From: Bolinopsis microptera
Lineage: Eukaryota; Ctenophora; Tentaculata; Lobata; Bolinopsidae
Assembly (NCBI RefSeq): GCF_026151205.1
Contig: NC_087077.1
Coordinates: 14,670,983 to 14,734,982, forward strand
Direction of reading: 5' to 3'
Length of the DNA: 64,000 nt
Below the pieces are notes generated by a model that ran no database searches, had not been told where the DNA came from, and saw only the letters and a list, made by a program, of their open reading frames with translations. The translations under genes were made by a program, and so were the position numbers. Below, piece after piece: positions 61,538 through 64,000 of this stretch (within the stretch, counting starts at the first letter, position 1; every line of letters starts with the position of its first letter).

Positions 61538-63420
61538 AGAGACAGCCGATTGTAGGAAACGAGATAACTCCTCAATCAAGCTATAACACTACAAATACAA
61601 ATGAGAATCCCACTGACTCAGCCGACAGAGCGGCGCCCACAAATGAAGTTTCAGCGACAGAACAAGTTGCCCCAGAACAAGCTGCCCCAGAACAAGCCAT
61701 CCCCTCAGCAGACTCTCAGTCTGCCCCACAACCAAGATTACCCCAATACAGTGAATACCAGCAACCCCGGCAGGACAATAGGTATCAAATGGGTGGTTTT
61801 CTTGCTGATGAGCCAGCACCTCCAATAGATGACGGGCCGCTCCCCACCAGGACCAGAATGGGGCAGCCCGCTCAGTCGGGGATGCCTCCACCAGGTCTTG
61901 TGGATATCAACTACGCACTGGACACGGCTGTGTACTCCAAATACCACAGTCTACTCCTAGCTGCGGGGTCTCTGGCCCAGATTGGAGCTGGTAGTCAAGT
62001 GTTCCTAACTTGTGTTATCCAGGCATACGCTAACTGCAAGTTTGACTTGAGTTCATCTGAGAGATCCTGGCTGCTTTGCTCTATCTTCATTCTCTATCCA
62101 TTTGGGGCTTGTTTTATCGGCTGGACAGCGGACAAGTGGGGAAGGAAATGGTCGCTGATAGGTTGCCTCTACCTCGTCCTCATCACTGGAATCGTCCAGA
62201 TATTTGCCTCCGCTTGGTGGGTCCTCTTTACAGCTCGACTCCTTATGGGCTTCTTCTTGCCGGGTGTCATGAACATTCCTCTCATATTTTGGGTCGAGGT
62301 TTCCGCTTACAATCACAGGGAGGAAGGTATGCTGGCATTCATGGCTCTATTCGCTAGTGGAGCAGCATATGATTTCACACTGGCAGCTATCTTCTCAAGT
62401 GTATCAGAGAGCTATGCCTACGAGTTCATCTGTGGCTTGTCTGTATTTCCAATAGTGCTAGCTGTTGTCTTCTCTCACTTAACTCAAGAAGGACCCCGCT
62501 GGCTTGGAGTTGGCAGCACTCTCAAGGAAGCTGATCTGGCTCTAAGAGAGTACGGGTACCAGCCGGAGAACCCTAACGTGACGACCCCCATTGATATCTA
62601 CTACGTGCACATGCGAGGTAACATCTGTCTAGTCTTCAAATACCTCTGTTGTGCGGTCAGTCTCTTCGCTACCCTCCTCTTCTGCAACTACTATATCGAG
62701 TACGGTATCATAGTGATACTCCCTTACATGTTTTACTGGGACTACTGTGGGATGGGTTTCAGGGAGAACACCCACGATAACCAGATCTTCAAGGTGATAA
62801 CTGATTTCTTTACCGGTCAGAAGTGCGAGGAGATCAGTACTTATAGTTTCCTTTACTTGCTGGCTATAGCAGCCTGCATTGTGTTAGGTCTGGTCGTGGG
62901 TTACTTCACTCAGCAGTACTTTGGTAGTCGTGTTACCCTCATTACATACTCAACCCTCTCGTGTATCATTTTGTCGTTCCTGTATATCTGCTGGAGCTAC
63001 ATTTTCACTATCATTGTGTTGGTTTTTGGTATGGTGTTCTTAATAGCTACCCAATACTCGCTGTGGAGCAGTGTCCTGATTCAGAGTCCCACTTTTATTA
63101 GAGCAAGTGGAGTGGGATACGCTGATGCCTGGGGTAAGGTTGGAGCTCTCAGTGCTATCGCTTTGTGCTGTCAGATGGGAGACATGTATCTGCTTGATAT
63201 GGTTTATTGGGCCTTCCTCGCAGTAGGAATCCTACAGAACTTCTTCGTTTTCCTGGTGTCTATGGAGGCTAAAGGTTCGAGAGTGTTTGATAATCTGCCG
63301 TCGGATCCCCGAGCTAATGAACCCCCTTCTTTGTGGAGCGGGCTCATTAGCTCGGGGGCCCTGTCCTCCAGGGCCCCCTCCTCCTCCTCCTCCTCCACCT
63401 CAATACTACCCCTATCCTAA
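61538..63420 (+). CDS. Major facilitator superfamily transporter (SV2/SLC22-like)
   Basis: At least 543 residues from the ATG at 61789. The same frame is open upstream to about 61538 with a Pro/Gln/Ala-rich cytosolic-type sequence and an acceptor-like attag, so an upstream start exon is likely. Twelve hydrophobic segments. Between TM2 and TM3 is the MFS signature GWTADKWGRKW; TM4-5 has ARLLMGFFLPGVMNIP. The loop after TM6 is a typical central loop, but a longer insertion (about residues 300-345) lies between TM7 and TM8. The Ser-rich tail is encoded by a TCC run. Substrate not predictable. Confidence 0.82.
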
Positions 63421-63450
63421 TGACAGACCTTGTCACTACCAGTATTAGAG

Positions 63451-64000
63451 ACCCTGACCCTGACCCTGACCCTGACCCTGACCCTGACCCTGACCCTGAC
63501 CCTGACCCTGACCCTGACCCTGACCCTGACCCTGACCATGACCCTGACCCTGACCCTGACCCTGACCCTGACCCTGACCCTGACCCTGACCCTGACCCTG
63601 ACCCTGACCCTGACCCTGACCCTGACCCTGACCCTGACCCTGACCCTGACCCTGACCCTGACCCTGACCCTGACCCTGACCCTGACCCTGACCCTGACCC
63701 TGACCCTGACCCTGACCCTGACCCTGACCCTGACCCTGACCCTGACCCTGACCCTGACCCTGACCCTGACCCTGACCCTGACCCTGACCCTGACCCTGAC
63801 CCTGACCCTGACCCTGACCCTGACCCTGACCCTGACCCTGACCCTGACCCTGACCCTGACCCTGACCCTGACCCTGACCCTGACCCTGACCCTGACCCTG
63901 ACCCTGACCCTGACCCTGACCCTGACCCTGACCCTGACCCTGACCCTGACCCTGACCCTGACCCTGACCCTGACCCTGACCCTGACCCTGACCCTGACCC
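63451..64000. repeat. CCTGAC hexamer array
   Basis: About 92 nearly perfect units (ACCCTG/CCTGAC) with a single visible variant base at 63538, continuing past the window edge. It starts 31 bp after the transporter stop. The reverse strand is TCAGGG, one base from the metazoan telomere repeat TTAGGG. Confidence 0.97.

Noticed and set aside
63451-64000. Calling the array a true telomere
   Set aside because: The hexamer is TCAGGG, not TTAGGG, and the end is not reached.

Overview
The window is nuclear DNA of an invertebrate animal. It has split genes with GT-AG introns, metazoan regulators (a complete ADAR, MED31, AK6, a soluble guanylate cyclase), and many transposons, MITEs and minisatellites in AT-rich sequence. 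A papain-like protease with a C-terminal ShKT domain, LDLa-repeat 7TM receptors and an ADAR together suggest a non-bilaterian animal such as a cnidarian. This is inference; no species marker is visible.

Layout. 1-2.3 kb: a LINE (minus strand) whose ORF1 carries an AlkB-like dioxygenase plus an SGNH hydrolase domain, and whose ORF2 starts with a PHD finger and an endonuclease domain. 2.7-18.2 kb: ADAR (plus strand, 15 exons, four dsRBDs). Its 8.6-kb sixth intron holds a tandem triplication of bacterial-like choloylglycine-hydrolase genes (two intact, one dead), and a later intron holds a LINE fragment. 18.3-20.4 kb: two non-autonomous DNA transposons. 21.2-22.3 kb: AK6. 22.7-49.4 kb: a 16-exon soluble guanylate cyclase (minus strand). 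One of its introns contains a papain-family protease gene that is itself split by a 12.07-kb LTR retroelement; another contains four C2H2 zinc-finger gene copies and a dead duplicate of one cyclase exon. 50.2-52.2 kb: MED31. 52.2-57.1 kb: gene-free, GC-patchy repeats. 57.2-59.5 kb: an LDLa/7TM receptor. 60.9 kb: an isolated exon resembling an SLC12 transporter. 61.5-63.4 kb: an MFS transporter. 63.45 kb to the end: a long CCTGAC hexamer array.

The most unusual object is the LTR retroelement at 26206-38276. It has 371-bp LTRs differing at one base, a 4-bp target duplication, a candidate tRNA-Ser primer site and a polypurine tract. Gag and Pol are in -1 register, with a GGGAAAC heptamer, a 6-nt spacer and a perfect 10-bp stem. 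Downstream of pol it has four further ORFs: a signal-peptide/TM glycoprotein, an ORF with no AUG, a zinc-knuckle plus F-box protein, and a large glycoprotein with a PAN/apple domain, a furin-like site, a fusion-peptide-like stretch and a TM anchor. This is a complex, retrovirus-like gene complement in a Ty3/gypsy-type element. Its only obvious coding lesion is one in-frame TAG in the integrase region. Its insertion splits the host protease exon directly after the catalytic-Cys motif.

Gene models were built by eye from splice sites and family resemblance; no searches were run.
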